Assembly (NCBI GenBank): GCA_023460315.1
Contig: JAEWQO010000059.1
Location: 1-43,039, forward strand
Source of the DNA: Actinomycetes bacterium
GTDB taxonomy: Bacteria > Actinomycetota > Coriobacteriia > Coriobacteriales > Eggerthellaceae
Direction of reading: 5' to 3'
DNA length: 43,039 bases
The position numbers were made by a program, and so were the translations under genes. The notes beneath the pieces are model-generated. The model was not told the DNA's origin, ran no database searches, and was given only the letters and a program-made list of their open reading frames with translations. This document shows positions 16,885 to 25,440 of this stretch, piece by piece. Each line of letters opens with the position of its first letter. Position 1 is the first letter of the stretch.

Positions 16885-17273
16885 CTATCGTAACGGCGCG
16901 ACGTATCGCTGATGCGCGGGTATCGCGTAGAATACTGAACGAAGCACCGCATGAGAACAGAGCTCCACCGCCGCAACCACCGCCCACCCACCAATCAGGA
17001 CAAGGCTATCCGCCGGCAAAGGCACGAATGCAGCGAGAAGGGCGCCCGAATCGGTTTTGCCAAATGAAAAATCGAAGCAACCATGCCGAACGTCGCCAGA
17101 AACAGAGCGCTTGAAACGCAAAGGAGCGAGGCGAACCCACCAAGCAGCAGCCCTGAAAATGCCACCCCCAGCGCAGATGGCTCTAGCAGCGTGAAGACGA
17201 CGAGAGCCGTTTCGCTCCGATCCTCCTTTTTTTCCGACACAGAACAGGCATCGCTCAGCCACATGGATTCCAT
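16885..17273 (-). pseudogene. dmsC-like membrane anchor remnant with internal deletion and frame change
   Basis: The N-terminal 75 or so residues (from ATG 17273) match a DmsC/NrfD-like anchor: ETALVVFTLLEPSALGVAF and FGMVASIFHLAKPIRAPFSL are typical of the first two helices. After this the frame runs into unrelated residues and stops at 16995. In another frame, residues such as LVLIGGWAVVAAVELCSHA and LRSVFYAIPAHQRYV (ending at 16885) look like the last helix and tail of the same protein. The gene has therefore lost most of its middle (about 150 residues of a usual 280) and shifted frame. It begins just after the dmsB stop codon, as in a dmsABC operon. It cannot encode a working quinol-oxidising anchor. 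Confidence 0.7.
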
Positions 17274-17281
17274 CACCGCCG

Positions 17282-17815
17282 CTATCGCACGATGATCTTG
17301 CCCGTAGCGAACCTGCGAGCCGCCGAACGCCGAACGTCCTTGCTCAATTCCTCGACAGGACCAACGCTGATTGCCCCGCCACAGCATGATTCGACGCACG
17401 CGGGCTGCTTTCCCACACGCAGCCGATCTATGCACAAGTCACACTTCTGCATAAGTCCGTCACGGTCGAACTGAGGGGCACCGAACTCGCAAGCCCACGA
17501 GCAATAGCGGCATCCAATGCACTTCGTGCGGTCGACAAGCACTGCCCCGAAGACCGGATCGCGTGAGATGGCTTTGGCCGGACAAACCGACGCACAGGCG
17601 GCATCGCCGCAATGCATGCATGCCATGGAGAGGTACTGAATGGGCGTGTGCCCCTCTCGCTCGTCGAGCAATGTGATGACCTGTCGATACCGAGGCCCTG
17701 TCGTGCCAGGCTCTTCCTGCACGTCAGGCCTTAATCCGTGAGCCGCTTTGCATGCCACCTCGCAGGCAAAGCACTGGGCGCAGCGACTCGAATCAAAATG
17801 AACGGCATACTGCAT
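17282..17815 (-). CDS. DmsB-like four-cluster 4Fe-4S electron-transfer subunit
   Basis: This 177-residue protein has four complete cysteine sets: CAQCFACEVAC, CMHCGDAACASVCP, CIGCRYCSWACEFG and CDLCIDRLRVGKQPACVESC. This is the pattern of the iron-sulfur subunit of DMSO reductase-type molybdoenzymes, which carries electrons from the membrane anchor to the catalytic subunit. It is slightly shorter than typical DmsB (about 200 residues). The ATG at 17815 abuts the remnant of the catalytic gene; an upstream extension of the frame to 17965 runs through that remnant and is not credible. The reading frame is intact, but both partner genes are broken, so the protein is probably an orphan unless it serves another complex. 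Confidence 0.83.
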   Translation of the reverse strand: MQYAVHFDSSRCAQCFACEVACKAAHGLRPDVQEEPGTTGPRYRQVITLLDEREGHTPIQYLSMACMHCGDAACASVCPAKAISRDPVFGAVLVDRTKCIGCRYCSWACEFGAPQFDRDGLMQKCDLCIDRLRVGKQPACVESCCGGAISVGPVEELSKDVRRSAARRFATGKIIVR

Positions 17816-17816
17816 G

Positions 17817-18330
17817 TTAACGCACCCCCTCCCTTTTCTCGATATTGCCGAGACACGTCGTGTAATTTGCCTGGCTTGACACGGGGTCGAGCGCATCGTC
17901 AATTCCGAGCTCGTTATAGTTAGCCTGAGCCCAGCCTCCCGGCACATAGATGCACTCTTCCCCAATGATGGTCGTCGTCTCCGCCTTTGCCTCTATGTGG
18001 CCTCGTGGCGATGACACGCACACCCAATCACCGTCTTTTATATTCAGCTCACGAGCACGTTTCACATTGATCCAGACATAAGGAGATATCAGACTGATCG
18101 GAGCGGCGAATCCAAGCGAGGCATCGACGGGACGCCAACTGGCGGCCTGAATCGAGACGAGGCAGCACCTCGCTATCAAGTTCGTCCAGCTTTTCCGCCC
18201 GAAACCCCGTCCAGTGGCACCACCGGACGCAGATACGAGGCAGAGCGGCAGAAGTGACCGAGCGTCTGTTGTCACCTTGGCTCTATCCCCGCCTTGATGC
18301 AGGAACTGAGATCCACTCCCCTGATCCAAT
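17817..18330 (-). pseudogene. C-terminal remnant of a DmsA-like molybdopterin oxidoreductase
   Basis: Roughly the last 100 codons of this frame look like the C-terminal molybdopterin-dinucleotide-binding domain: YVWINVKRARELNIKDGDW, VCVSSPRGHIEAKAE and VPGGWAQANYNELGIDDAL, then a stop directly before dmsB. A full catalytic subunit would be near 750-850 residues; the N-terminal Fe-S site, Tat signal and active-site region are missing. The upstream residues (about 18150-18330) are low-quality and out of register, and short protein-like stretches in other frames reach about 18390. This marks a large deletion and decay of the catalytic gene. Confidence 0.75.
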
Positions 18331-18447
18331 CAGGAGCGACGGGCGCTGCCGCCACCTGCGCAATGCCCAGTCTGGCCATCTTGCGAACCCGCACCCCCCT
18401 TGTTTTCAATGATAAATTGCAGGCAATGCCAGAGAAGGGGCCTTCTC

Positions 18448-18479
18448 TTCAGGTTTGTTTCAGGTTTGCTCACTATCCT
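18448..18479 (+). promoter_or_regulatory. Promoter with 11-bp direct repeat upstream of the GT2 gene
   Basis: TTCAGGTTTG occurs at 18448-18457 and 18459-18468, exactly one helical turn apart, followed by a -10-like TATCCT at 18474-18479. Tandem 11-bp repeats over a -35 region are the usual footprint of OmpR/PhoB-family response regulators. The start codon follows at 18535. The regulator is not encoded in this window. Confidence 0.45.
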
Positions 18480-18534
18480 TAACAGTGATGCACTGACCGT
18501 AAAACTTGATGCTCGCAAAAGGTGGCTGCCTTTT

Positions 18535-19470
18535 ATGGACGAATCGATTGTACTTGTTGTTCCCTGCTACGACGAAGAGGAATCACTTGACCCTTTTTAT
18601 GAGGAGATCAAGCGCCTGCGCGCGCGCATGGATATCCCCCTTTCGCTTTTGTTCGTAAACGATGGATCAAACGATGGAACGCTGAGAGCCATCCAAGACA
18701 TCGCGTCAAACGATCCCCTTGCCCACTACATCTCCTTCTCGCGAAACTTTGGAAAGGAAAGCGCCTTGTTTGCGGGATTGAATAAAGCTCTTGAGCTCGA
18801 CAGTTCCTACATAGCACTGATCGACGCCGATTTGCAAGATCCGCCCAGCCTGCTTGCCGATATGTATGATCTGCTTCTGGAATCGAGTTGCGACAGCGTT
18901 GCAGCCTATCGAACGACACGCCACGGCGAGCGAAAGGTGCCGTCGTTTTTTGCTCACGTGTTTTATCGCATCATGAATCAATTTTCGGAAGTGAAGTTGA
19001 TTGAAGGAGCGCGAGATTACCGGATCATGACCAATCGCATGGCTCGCGCGGCGGCCTCGCTTTCAGAACGCACACGTTTTTCTAAGGGAATTTTTGAATG
19101 GGTGGGATTTGACACGCGCTGGATTGGCTATGAAAACATCCCGCGAAAAAATGGAAAGAGCAAATGGAGTTTCGGGTCCCTCTTGACCTATGGGATAGAG
19201 GGATTGCTCTCGTTTTCGACAACGCCTCTGAAAATCGTATCCAGTTTGGGACTCTTCATGTTTTTCGTCTCGTTCGTATTCTTGCTGTTCATCTTCCTCA
19301 GAGCGCTTTTCTTCGGCGATCCCGTGCCGGGCTGGCCAAGCACCATCTGTATTATCACCTTGCTGTCAGGTCTGCAGTTACTCTGTTCTGGCCTGCTGGG
19401 GCTCTATTTGGCAAACACGTATGAAGAGTCCAAAAAAAGACCGCTGTACTTTATCAAGGAGGAAGGTTGA
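18535..19470 (+). CDS. GT2 family polyprenyl-phosphate glycosyltransferase (DPM1/GtrB-like)
   Basis: This 311-residue protein has an N-terminal GT-A catalytic domain with VLVVPCYDEEES, the acceptor/donor motif IDADLQDPPSL and FSRNFGKESAL, followed near residue 230 by two C-terminal membrane helices and a basic tail. This is the GtrB/YkcC/ArnC layout: a sugar is moved from a nucleotide donor to undecaprenyl phosphate on the cytoplasmic face. The start was set at 18535 because the domain begins there and AAAAGGTGG lies upstream; the frame is open further up but without family similarity. It overlaps the next gene by 1 nt (TGATG), so the two are an operon and probably work together on a surface polymer or glycoprotein. 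Confidence 0.88.
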   Translation: MDESIVLVVPCYDEEESLDPFYEEIKRLRARMDIPLSLLFVNDGSNDGTLRAIQDIASNDPLAHYISFSRNFGKESALFAGLNKALELDSSYIALIDADLQDPPSLLADMYDLLLESSCDSVAAYRTTRHGERKVPSFFAHVFYRIMNQFSEVKLIEGARDYRIMTNRMARAAASLSERTRFSKGIFEWVGFDTRWIGYENIPRKNGKSKWSFGSLLTYGIEGLLSFSTTPLKIVSSLGLFMFFVSFVFLLFIFLRALFFGDPVPGWPSTICIITLLSGLQLLCSGLLGLYLANTYEESKKRPLYFIKEEG

Positions 19471-21362
19471 TGGAAGAGGAAATGGTTCCATCGCCTGAGG
19501 CCAAAGGCTCTTTTCAGGCACAGATTCAAGCCGCGCTGTCACGTGCCGCGAAATCCCGCATGGGGGCTGCGCTGAGCAGCACTCCTGCAATGGCCCTCTA
19601 TCTTGCTGCAATAATATTTTTGGTGTCATACCCGCTCTTCACCTCGAATACCTGGTACCCAGGCGAGCAAGACATTGTGTTCCATCTTTCACGTATCGAG
19701 GGAATTAAGCAAGGCCTGCAAGCGGGTCAATTCCCTGTCAAGATTGAGCCTCCACAGCTCAATGGCGTCGGTTATGCAAACGGAGTGTTCTACCCCGACC
19801 TGTTCCTCTATCTACCTGCGACGCTTTGCTTGCTGGGCATGGAAACCACCTGCGCCTGGAATGTGCTGCTCGTGCTAACAAACGCGGCATGCTGCCTCGT
19901 TGCCTATTGGTGCTTCAAGCGCATGCTCTCGAGCCGTGCGCTCGGCCTTCTTGCCGCCTTTCTCTATACTGCCGGATACTATCGGCTCATGGACGTCTAT
20001 CTGCGCTCGGCGCTTGGCGAGCATATAGCCATCATCTTCTTTCCCCTTGTCGCATATGGTCTTTGGCGCATTTATTCGTCGGGCGCTTCAAAGCAGGTGC
20101 AACATGCGTGGATACCCCTGACGATTGCCTTTGTGGGCATTATGCAGTCACATGTCCTGAGTGTCGAGATAGCCGGCATCTTCGTGCTGATTGTCATGCT
20201 TGTGCGTTGGCGTACGACCTTCTCAAGACCCGTGCTTGTCTGCTGGCTCAAGGTAATCGTGCTCTTCATCCTGCTCAACCTATTCTTTCTCGTTCCTTTC
20301 GTCGACTATATGCAAGGAGATTTCTCCATCACCGATCCGTCTCGCAAGACATGGACCATCCAATCGAGCGGCATCAACCCACTCGAATATCTCATTCTAC
20401 TTCCGAACGACTTCTTCAGGCAGCCTTTGATCGATGCGGGATTGACCCTCAACATGCCGCTCGGTGTGGGGTCTGGACTGCTCGTCGGGTATGCCGTCCT
20501 GGGATGGGTCGTCTTTTCCAAAAAGAAATTCAAGGAGAGAGGCGTTTTGCTCTTTGTGTTCGCCCTGGGTACGCTCGCCCTATGGATGTCGACGTGCCTG
20601 TTTCCGTGGGATGCGATCGAATTCGTGCTTGGTCCTTTGGGGTCGCTGGTGTCGAACATACAGTTCCCTTGGCGTTTCTTGGGAATGGCGAGCATGCTGG
20701 TGGTGCTGGGATCATGCGGGGCACTCAAGGTACTTGCCAAGGAGGGAAAATGCCTGTGCGCAGTTTCTGTGGCAATTGTCATGGTCGTTTTGACAGCCAT
20801 GACAGCTTACCTGTTCGTCAGCCAGCAATTTTCCTCGGCCGAGCCTTTTGACGATGCCGATCTTGCATATTATCTGGGATCGTCAGACTATGGTTCGGTC
20901 GGCAATGGAGAGTATCTTCCGGGAGAGGCAGGCGAACTTGACCAAGAAGCCCTCGTGTCGTCGAAGGTAACTTCAAGTGAGGGAACAGAGGTGACTGGCT
21001 ACTACAAGGAATACCTCAGCGTCAAGCTGTCGGTAGCGAACTCTTCGGATGCAGAGGGATATGTCGATGTCCCCCTGCTCTCTTACAAGGGATACCAAGC
21101 GTTTGATGCTGAAACGGGAGAAGGTCTTGAAGTCGAGTCGGCAATTGATGACAACTTCGTTGTCAGGGTGCTTGTTCCTGCCGGATATTCAGGCACAGTT
21201 CAGGTAGCGTTTGTCGAGCCGTGGTATTGGCGCATGGCAGAGGCCATCTCCGTCCTCACGCTCGTCGGCGTGTCGGCGGGTGGCTTTGCGAGAATGCGCC
21301 GCAGGACCTCCTTGCGACAGGAGAAACGTCGGCCGCACGAAGCAGCTTGCGATAATATCTGA
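19470..21362 (+). CDS. Large polytopic membrane protein, GT-C / PTPS-related type
   Basis: This 630-residue protein has about ten to twelve predicted membrane helices, a first extracytoplasmic loop after the helix near residue 45 (YPGEQDIVFHLSRIEGI), and a hydrophilic extracytoplasmic domain at about 450-590. The layout resembles the '6-pyruvoyl-tetrahydropterin synthase-related' and YfhO-like membrane proteins, which are thought to be GT-C glycosyltransferases using lipid-linked sugars outside the cell. The acidic loop with D and H residues fits this. The ATG at 19470 overlaps the upstream TGA and follows AAGGAGG by 7 nt. Coupling to the GT2 gene suggests that gene supplies the polyprenyl-phosphate sugar. 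The acceptor is unknown. Confidence 0.75.
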   Translation: MEEEMVPSPEAKGSFQAQIQAALSRAAKSRMGAALSSTPAMALYLAAIIFLVSYPLFTSNTWYPGEQDIVFHLSRIEGIKQGLQAGQFPVKIEPPQLNGVGYANGVFYPDLFLYLPATLCLLGMETTCAWNVLLVLTNAACCLVAYWCFKRMLSSRALGLLAAFLYTAGYYRLMDVYLRSALGEHIAIIFFPLVAYGLWRIYSSGASKQVQHAWIPLTIAFVGIMQSHVLSVEIAGIFVLIVMLVRWRTTFSRPVLVCWLKVIVLFILLNLFFLVPFVDYMQGDFSITDPSRKTWTIQSSGINPLEYLILLPNDFFRQPLIDAGLTLNMPLGVGSGLLVGYAVLGWVVFSKKKFKERGVLLFVFALGTLALWMSTCLFPWDAIEFVLGPLGSLVSNIQFPWRFLGMASMLVVLGSCGALKVLAKEGKCLCAVSVAIVMVVLTAMTAYLFVSQQFSSAEPFDDADLAYYLGSSDYGSVGNGEYLPGEAGELDQEALVSSKVTSSEGTEVTGYYKEYLSVKLSVANSSDAEGYVDVPLLSYKGYQAFDAETGEGLEVESAIDDNFVVRVLVPAGYSGTVQVAFVEPWYWRMAEAISVLTLVGVSAGGFARMRRRTSLRQEKRRPHEAACDNI

Positions 21363-21590
21363 CTTGACTTGAAGCGGCGCCATCGCCGAGAAACCCGGCG
21401 TCTCCAATGCTGGAATCAGCGAGGCCGAAAGGATGAAGGGACTGCATCCTGAGGTAAAACCGGGTGCGAACGGTTCAAGATAGGACGCGTTAGAATCGGC
21501 ATCGAAGAAAGTAGGAGAACCTTCATCGTCCTTGTTCGCGAGAGTCTTCTCCCTCTATTGCAGGTTACTCGCACCCAGCCCCATGCGCCC

Positions 21591-21620
21591 TTGACTCTTT
21601 CCCATTATATATAAGATAAT
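21591..21620 (+). promoter_or_regulatory. Promoter of the ABC transporter operon
   Basis: TTGACT (21591-21596) and GATAAT (21615-21620) are spaced by 18 bp in an AT-rich island. A short inverted repeat AGATA-A-TATCT (21614-21624) overlaps the -10 and could be an operator. Upstream, 21363-21590 is an otherwise empty gap with only a weak GC hairpin near 21383-21400. Confidence 0.6.
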
Positions 21621-21692
21621 ATCTATTATTATATGTGTATCAACTAGTAGTCATAGCATACTATATGCGGAAATTCACGAGGTACACACGAC

Positions 21693-22583
21693 ATGAGACG
21701 ATCGACCGATGACCGAAGAATAGCGGCTGCGCTTTCTGCGGAAACGATGAGGGGCGACACCATCGAGCTCGGTTCGCATAACATCGGTGATCGAATGAAG
21801 TCGATTTTCTCCCTCTGCATTGGCGTGGGGATCGTCATTGCAATCTGGGAATTATTCGCACTGACGCTTAATGGAGCCGGCACATCAACCTTGAGTTTCC
21901 CCACTCCAGTCCAGACTGTCACACGCCTTGGCGAGTACTTGTTTGGTGGCCGCTCGCTTTATGGACAGAGCATCTATGCCCATATTGGGGCAAGCTCCTT
22001 GCGTTTAGTCGTTGCCTTTGGACTGGCTACGGCAGTAGGCATAACGCTCGGATCGCTCCTTGGATATTTCACCAGAATCTATGCCATCGGCATGGTTCCA
22101 GTTTCCATCTTTCAAATGATTCCAGGGCTTGCATGGCTGCCTATCGCCATTTTGCTGTTCGGTTTGGGAGACGAGTCGGCCGTCTTTATCATCTTTGCAG
22201 TTTCGTCCATGGTAATAACCGTTGGCGTTGCGGGAGGAATTCGGATGGTGCCGCTGGTGCTCGTCCGAGCTGCCAAGATGATGGGGACAAGCGCTCCGGC
22301 AATCTTTCTGACGGTGCTGGTGCCTCAAGCATCGGTCGCCATCGTCAACTCCATGCGTGTTGGCATGTCGGCCGCTTGGCGTGTTCTCATCGCAGCCGAG
22401 ATGATTGTTGGAACCGGTGTCGGCATCGGCTACTCAATTGAGCTTACGCGCGACTTGCTTGACTACGTGGGGGCATTCGCATGCATCTTGGTCATCTGCC
22501 TTATTGGGCTCGCGATCGATCGTCTAGCATTCGCTCCCATTGAAAAGTTTATGCGGCGTCGCCTTGGCATGGAGGGAGAATGA
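21693..22583 (+). CDS. ABC transporter permease, SsuC/TauC/NrtB-like
   Basis: This 296-residue protein has about six membrane helices and the cytoplasmic loop motif of BPD-type permeases (AAKMMGTSAPAIFLTVLVPQ, about residues 190-210). The group imports nitrate, sulfonates, taurine or thiamine precursors. The start is the first ATG of the frame; a second in-frame ATG at 21747 is possible, since about 35 N-terminal residues precede the first helix. The next gene starts at 22580, overlapping by 4 nt (ATGA). The substrate cannot be read from the sequence. Confidence 0.88.
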   Translation: MRRSTDDRRIAAALSAETMRGDTIELGSHNIGDRMKSIFSLCIGVGIVIAIWELFALTLNGAGTSTLSFPTPVQTVTRLGEYLFGGRSLYGQSIYAHIGASSLRLVVAFGLATAVGITLGSLLGYFTRIYAIGMVPVSIFQMIPGLAWLPIAILLFGLGDESAVFIIFAVSSMVITVGVAGGIRMVPLVLVRAAKMMGTSAPAIFLTVLVPQASVAIVNSMRVGMSAAWRVLIAAEMIVGTGVGIGYSIELTRDLLDYVGAFACILVICLIGLAIDRLAFAPIEKFMRRRLGMEGE

Positions 22584-23371
22584 CAATGGCTTTGGTGGAG
22601 CTGAACGGTGTGACAAAGGCATATTATACCGACCGCAGCGGGCGTCAGGCTCGCGTCGTGCTGAAGGATGTGAGCCTCCATATCGAATCGGGCGAATTTG
22701 TGTGTCTGATCGGCCCGAGTGGTTGCGGAAAGAGCGTGACGCTTAACCTGATTGCAGGATTCGAGCGCCCGACACTGGGGAGCTTGCGCTTCAAAGGTGC
22801 TGAAATAGACGGGCCGTCTCCTGATCGCGGCGTCGTGTTTCAAGAATACAGTTTGCTCCCATGGCTGACCGTGAAGGAGAACATCACCTATGCGCTCAAA
22901 TCGCGAAAGGTTCCGAAATGCGAGCGTGCGACAGGGGCTGACGATGCCCTTGCGAGCGTCGGCCTTGCCGAGTTTGCCAGCCAGCGACCAAATCTCTTGT
23001 CAGGCGGCATGAAGCAGCGTGTCGCCATTGCCAGGCTTCTGGCCATAGACTCGGAGATGTTTCTTATGGACGAGCCCTTTTCGGCCCTTGACGAGCAAAC
23101 CCGCTCAAAGCTTGATGAGAGCCTGATTGATCTGTGGCGCAAGAAACGCAAGACGATCGTCTTTGTCACCCATAACATTTCCGAAGCGATATTGCTCGGC
23201 TCACGCATCGTGCTCTATTCGGGTACACCGGGATCGATCGTCAAACAATGGAGCCTTGCCGATTCGATGCCACGCGACATGGCCAACCCGGAGGCCCGTG
23301 CGCTACGCGACGAAATCTTACAGCTCATGCCGGTAACTGCATACGCCGATGAGGCATGCGTTGCGCAATAG
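22580..23371 (+). CDS. ABC transporter ATP-binding protein, SsuB/TauB-like
   Basis: This 263-residue ATPase contains Walker A GPSGCGKSVT, Q-loop VFQEYSLLPW, signature LSGGMKQR, Walker B FLMDEPFSALD and the switch histidine in VFVTHNISEA. It energises the adjacent permease. It overlaps the permease stop codon (ATGA), and the substrate-binding protein follows after a 49-nt gap. Length and motifs are typical of the nitrate/sulfonate/taurine subfamily. Confidence 0.92.
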   Translation: MTMALVELNGVTKAYYTDRSGRQARVVLKDVSLHIESGEFVCLIGPSGCGKSVTLNLIAGFERPTLGSLRFKGAEIDGPSPDRGVVFQEYSLLPWLTVKENITYALKSRKVPKCERATGADDALASVGLAEFASQRPNLLSGGMKQRVAIARLLAIDSEMFLMDEPFSALDEQTRSKLDESLIDLWRKKRKTIVFVTHNISEAILLGSRIVLYSGTPGSIVKQWSLADSMPRDMANPEARALRDEILQLMPVTAYADEACVAQ

Positions 23372-23420
23372 GGACGGACAGGGTGCATCGCACCCCCCAA
23401 AGAAGGGAAGGGAAAGAGGC

Positions 23421-24524
23421 ATGAAGAAGAAACTGCTGTTAGCGGCTCTGGCTGCGTTGGCGACCATGGCCCTCGCGGGTTGCTCGTCGGGAGCGAGCAC
23501 GGCGACGGACCAGGACGGGACCGAAAGCGTCCAGAAGGACGTGGCATCCCTCTCGCTGGCCTATCTGAACAAGGCAGGTTACGAGACAGTTATCGTCGCA
23601 GACAAACAAGGCTATTTTGAAGAGGCTGATCCCGACATCGAACTTTTGACGGTCAGCGGATCAGGGCAGCAAGCGGTTGAAGCTTTGCTGGCAGGATCAG
23701 CCGACATTGCGGCGACCGGGCAGGGCCCAGTTGCCGATGCACTGGGGCAATATGACGACATTGTCGTGCTGTGCGGTACCAATTGCAGCACCGACACACA
23801 GGTGTGGGTCGCTTCGCCAAGCATGACGGGAGAAATGGCTCTCGTGGCTTACGACAAAGAAAAGGACAACAAAGCAGAGGTGGCCGCTTCGTTCGAGCAG
23901 GCTGCCACCCAGCTTGGCGGTCATGTCAAGCTGGGCGTTCAGCAAGGGGCAACCACTGAATCGGCTGTCAAGTCGTGGCTGACCGCCATGGGCGTGACCT
24001 ACAACGAGTTTGGTGTCGAAGGAGACGGTGTGGTGTCACTGGTCGACGTCAAGGCGAACACGCTTCCCACCGTACTTGCCAACGGGGCGGATATCGATGT
24101 CATGGCCGCAAGCCAACCCTATCCCGATACGGCATTGTCAAACATCCAGGGGTCATATCGCATTGGCTCAAATGCCGATACGAATTCCTACGATGCCTCT
24201 CTGTTCATCACCACCAAGGAAGTCTATGCAGAGAAGGAAGATTCCATCAAAGAATTCATCGGTGCGTTGAAGAGGGCGACCGACTATATGGCCGACGACG
24301 CCAACGTCGGGAAATGCGTGACGATATGCGCAGATGCGATGGGGGCATCGGAAGACACGGTGCAGGCTGCATTCGATACCGCGGACTGGAACACGACGAT
24401 GAGCGACAGGATGATTGAATCCATTCAAAAGGCAGCCAAGAAAAAAGGCTACGATACGACAATCGAGGACGTTAGGGCCGCATGTCCGCTTATTGATTGG
24501 CTCGACAACGATTTGAACAAATAA
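23421..24524 (+). CDS. ABC transporter substrate-binding lipoprotein, SsuA/TauA/NMT1-like
   Basis: This 367-residue protein starts at ATG 23421 behind GGGAAAGAGG. It has a classical lipoprotein signal (MKKKLLLAALAALATMALAGC) with the lipidated Cys at residue 21. The mature domain has the NMT1/SsuA pattern: SLAYLNKAGYETVIVADKQG, QAVEALLAGSADIAATG, a central VKLGVQQGATTESAVKSWL and the ANGADIDVMAASQPYP segment. It would capture a small organosulfur-like, oxyanion or heterocyclic compound outside the cell. An upstream extension of the frame to 23349 overlaps the ATPase gene and lacks a signal peptide. Two late cysteines (CVTICADAM) are unusual in a mature exported protein. Confidence 0.88.
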   Translation: MKKKLLLAALAALATMALAGCSSGASTATDQDGTESVQKDVASLSLAYLNKAGYETVIVADKQGYFEEADPDIELLTVSGSGQQAVEALLAGSADIAATGQGPVADALGQYDDIVVLCGTNCSTDTQVWVASPSMTGEMALVAYDKEKDNKAEVAASFEQAATQLGGHVKLGVQQGATTESAVKSWLTAMGVTYNEFGVEGDGVVSLVDVKANTLPTVLANGADIDVMAASQPYPDTALSNIQGSYRIGSNADTNSYDASLFITTKEVYAEKEDSIKEFIGALKRATDYMADDANVGKCVTICADAMGASEDTVQAAFDTADWNTTMSDRMIESIQKAAKKKGYDTTIEDVRAACPLIDWLDNDLNK

Positions 24525-24600
24525 ACCCTCGTGCGAGATAGAATATGGCATTCGGGAAACTCCGGTCTTGCAGACAAGGGCCTTCCGACTGTTTGAGATT

Positions 24601-24655
24601 GGTGGGCACCCGGTGATGTGCTTTAGCAAAGGAGACCATTCACCGGGCGCCCGCC
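24601..24655 (+). terminator. Long hairpin between the ABC operon and the DUF1847 gene
   Basis: Arms 24601-24616 (GGTGGGCACCCGGTGA) and 24640-24655 (TCACCGGGCGCCCGCC) pair over 16 bp with one wobble and one mismatch, then GTCCCCTTTT follows. This looks like an intrinsic terminator or attenuator that would limit read-through into the DUF1847 gene, whose start is 42 bp further. Confidence 0.65.
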
Positions 24656-24696
24656 GTCCCCTTTTCACGTACGGTATTGAAAAAGGAGCAAAGGCG

Positions 24697-25362
24697 ATGA
24701 TTGGTTTGGATCAGCCCTCATGCATTGATTGCGGCCTGTGCGGATGTGCCGACAACTCACAATCCTACCCGCCGTTTTGCGTGACGAAATCACTTTCCGA
24801 CGACGATCGCAAGGCGCTTCTTGAAGACTATCAGGAAAACGATGTGTTCGCGGTGATGAATGCAGCATCGGAAACGATGTCACGCGCCTTTGACGAGCAG
24901 TGGTGCCGGGTTGAAGAGACGATGTTCTTCGCACGGAAACGGGGAGCACAGCGGCTGGGAATAGCCGTTTGCTCGGGCTTGATCGAAGAAGGACGTCTGC
25001 TGGCACGCGTGCTGCGCGCCAACGAGTTCGAGGTTTATGGCATCGCCTGCAAGGCGGGAGCATTGGCGAAAGCTGAGTTGGGCGTAGCGGACAGTTGCTG
25101 CGATTACGGATCGATCTCATGCGACCCGCTGCTCCAAGCGAAAATGCTCAATGAGGCCCAGACAGATCTCAACATCATCGTCGGTTTATGTGTGGGTCAC
25201 GACATACTGTTCATGCAGCGGTCGAAGGCTCCCTGCACCACTTTGGTGACGAAAGATCGGGCGCTTGTGCACAACCCCGCCGCCGCCCTCCATGCCATAG
25301 ATTCCGCTTCCATCTACAATCGCATGCTCCGTGGATCGTTTGGGATGAATGCGGTGAGGTAG
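24697..25362 (+). CDS. DUF1847 family cysteine-rich protein
   Basis: This 221-residue protein starts at ATG 24697 behind AAGGAG. It opens with a tight cysteine cluster at residues 9, 12, 15, 17 and 28 (SCIDCGLCGCADN, then YPPFC), the DUF1847 signature and probably a metal or Fe-S site. The remainder looks like a Rossmann-type domain (LGIAVCSGLIEEGRLLARVL, IIVGLCVGHDILF) with further cysteines near residues 111, 135 and 148-175. The family function is unknown. It sits in the same direction between an ABC transporter and the DUF134/NifX operon, separated from the former by a strong hairpin. A longer frame to 24568 is open but overlaps the hairpin. Confidence 0.8.
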   Translation: MIGLDQPSCIDCGLCGCADNSQSYPPFCVTKSLSDDDRKALLEDYQENDVFAVMNAASETMSRAFDEQWCRVEETMFFARKRGAQRLGIAVCSGLIEEGRLLARVLRANEFEVYGIACKAGALAKAELGVADSCCDYGSISCDPLLQAKMLNEAQTDLNIIVGLCVGHDILFMQRSKAPCTTLVTKDRALVHNPAAALHAIDSASIYNRMLRGSFGMNAVR

Positions 25363-25390
25363 CCATCCCTCTTTAGATCGCGTGCCGGCA

Positions 25391-25411
25391 TGACGCCTCT
25401 CTCTTGCGTCA
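25391..25411 (+). terminator. Hairpin after the DUF1847 gene
   Basis: TGACGC (25391-25396) and GCGTCA (25406-25411) form a 6-bp stem with a 9-nt loop, about 30 bp past the stop codon. A TTTT run appears about 15 nt later. Confidence 0.4.
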
Positions 25412-25440
25412 AGCTTGAATTCGATTTTCTCGCAGAGTAT

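Noticed and set aside
25410..25422. Adjacent AAGCTT and GAATTC sites resembling a cloning junction
   Set aside because: Flanking sequence has the same composition on both sides and no vector sequence is visible; chance juxtaposition is more likely.
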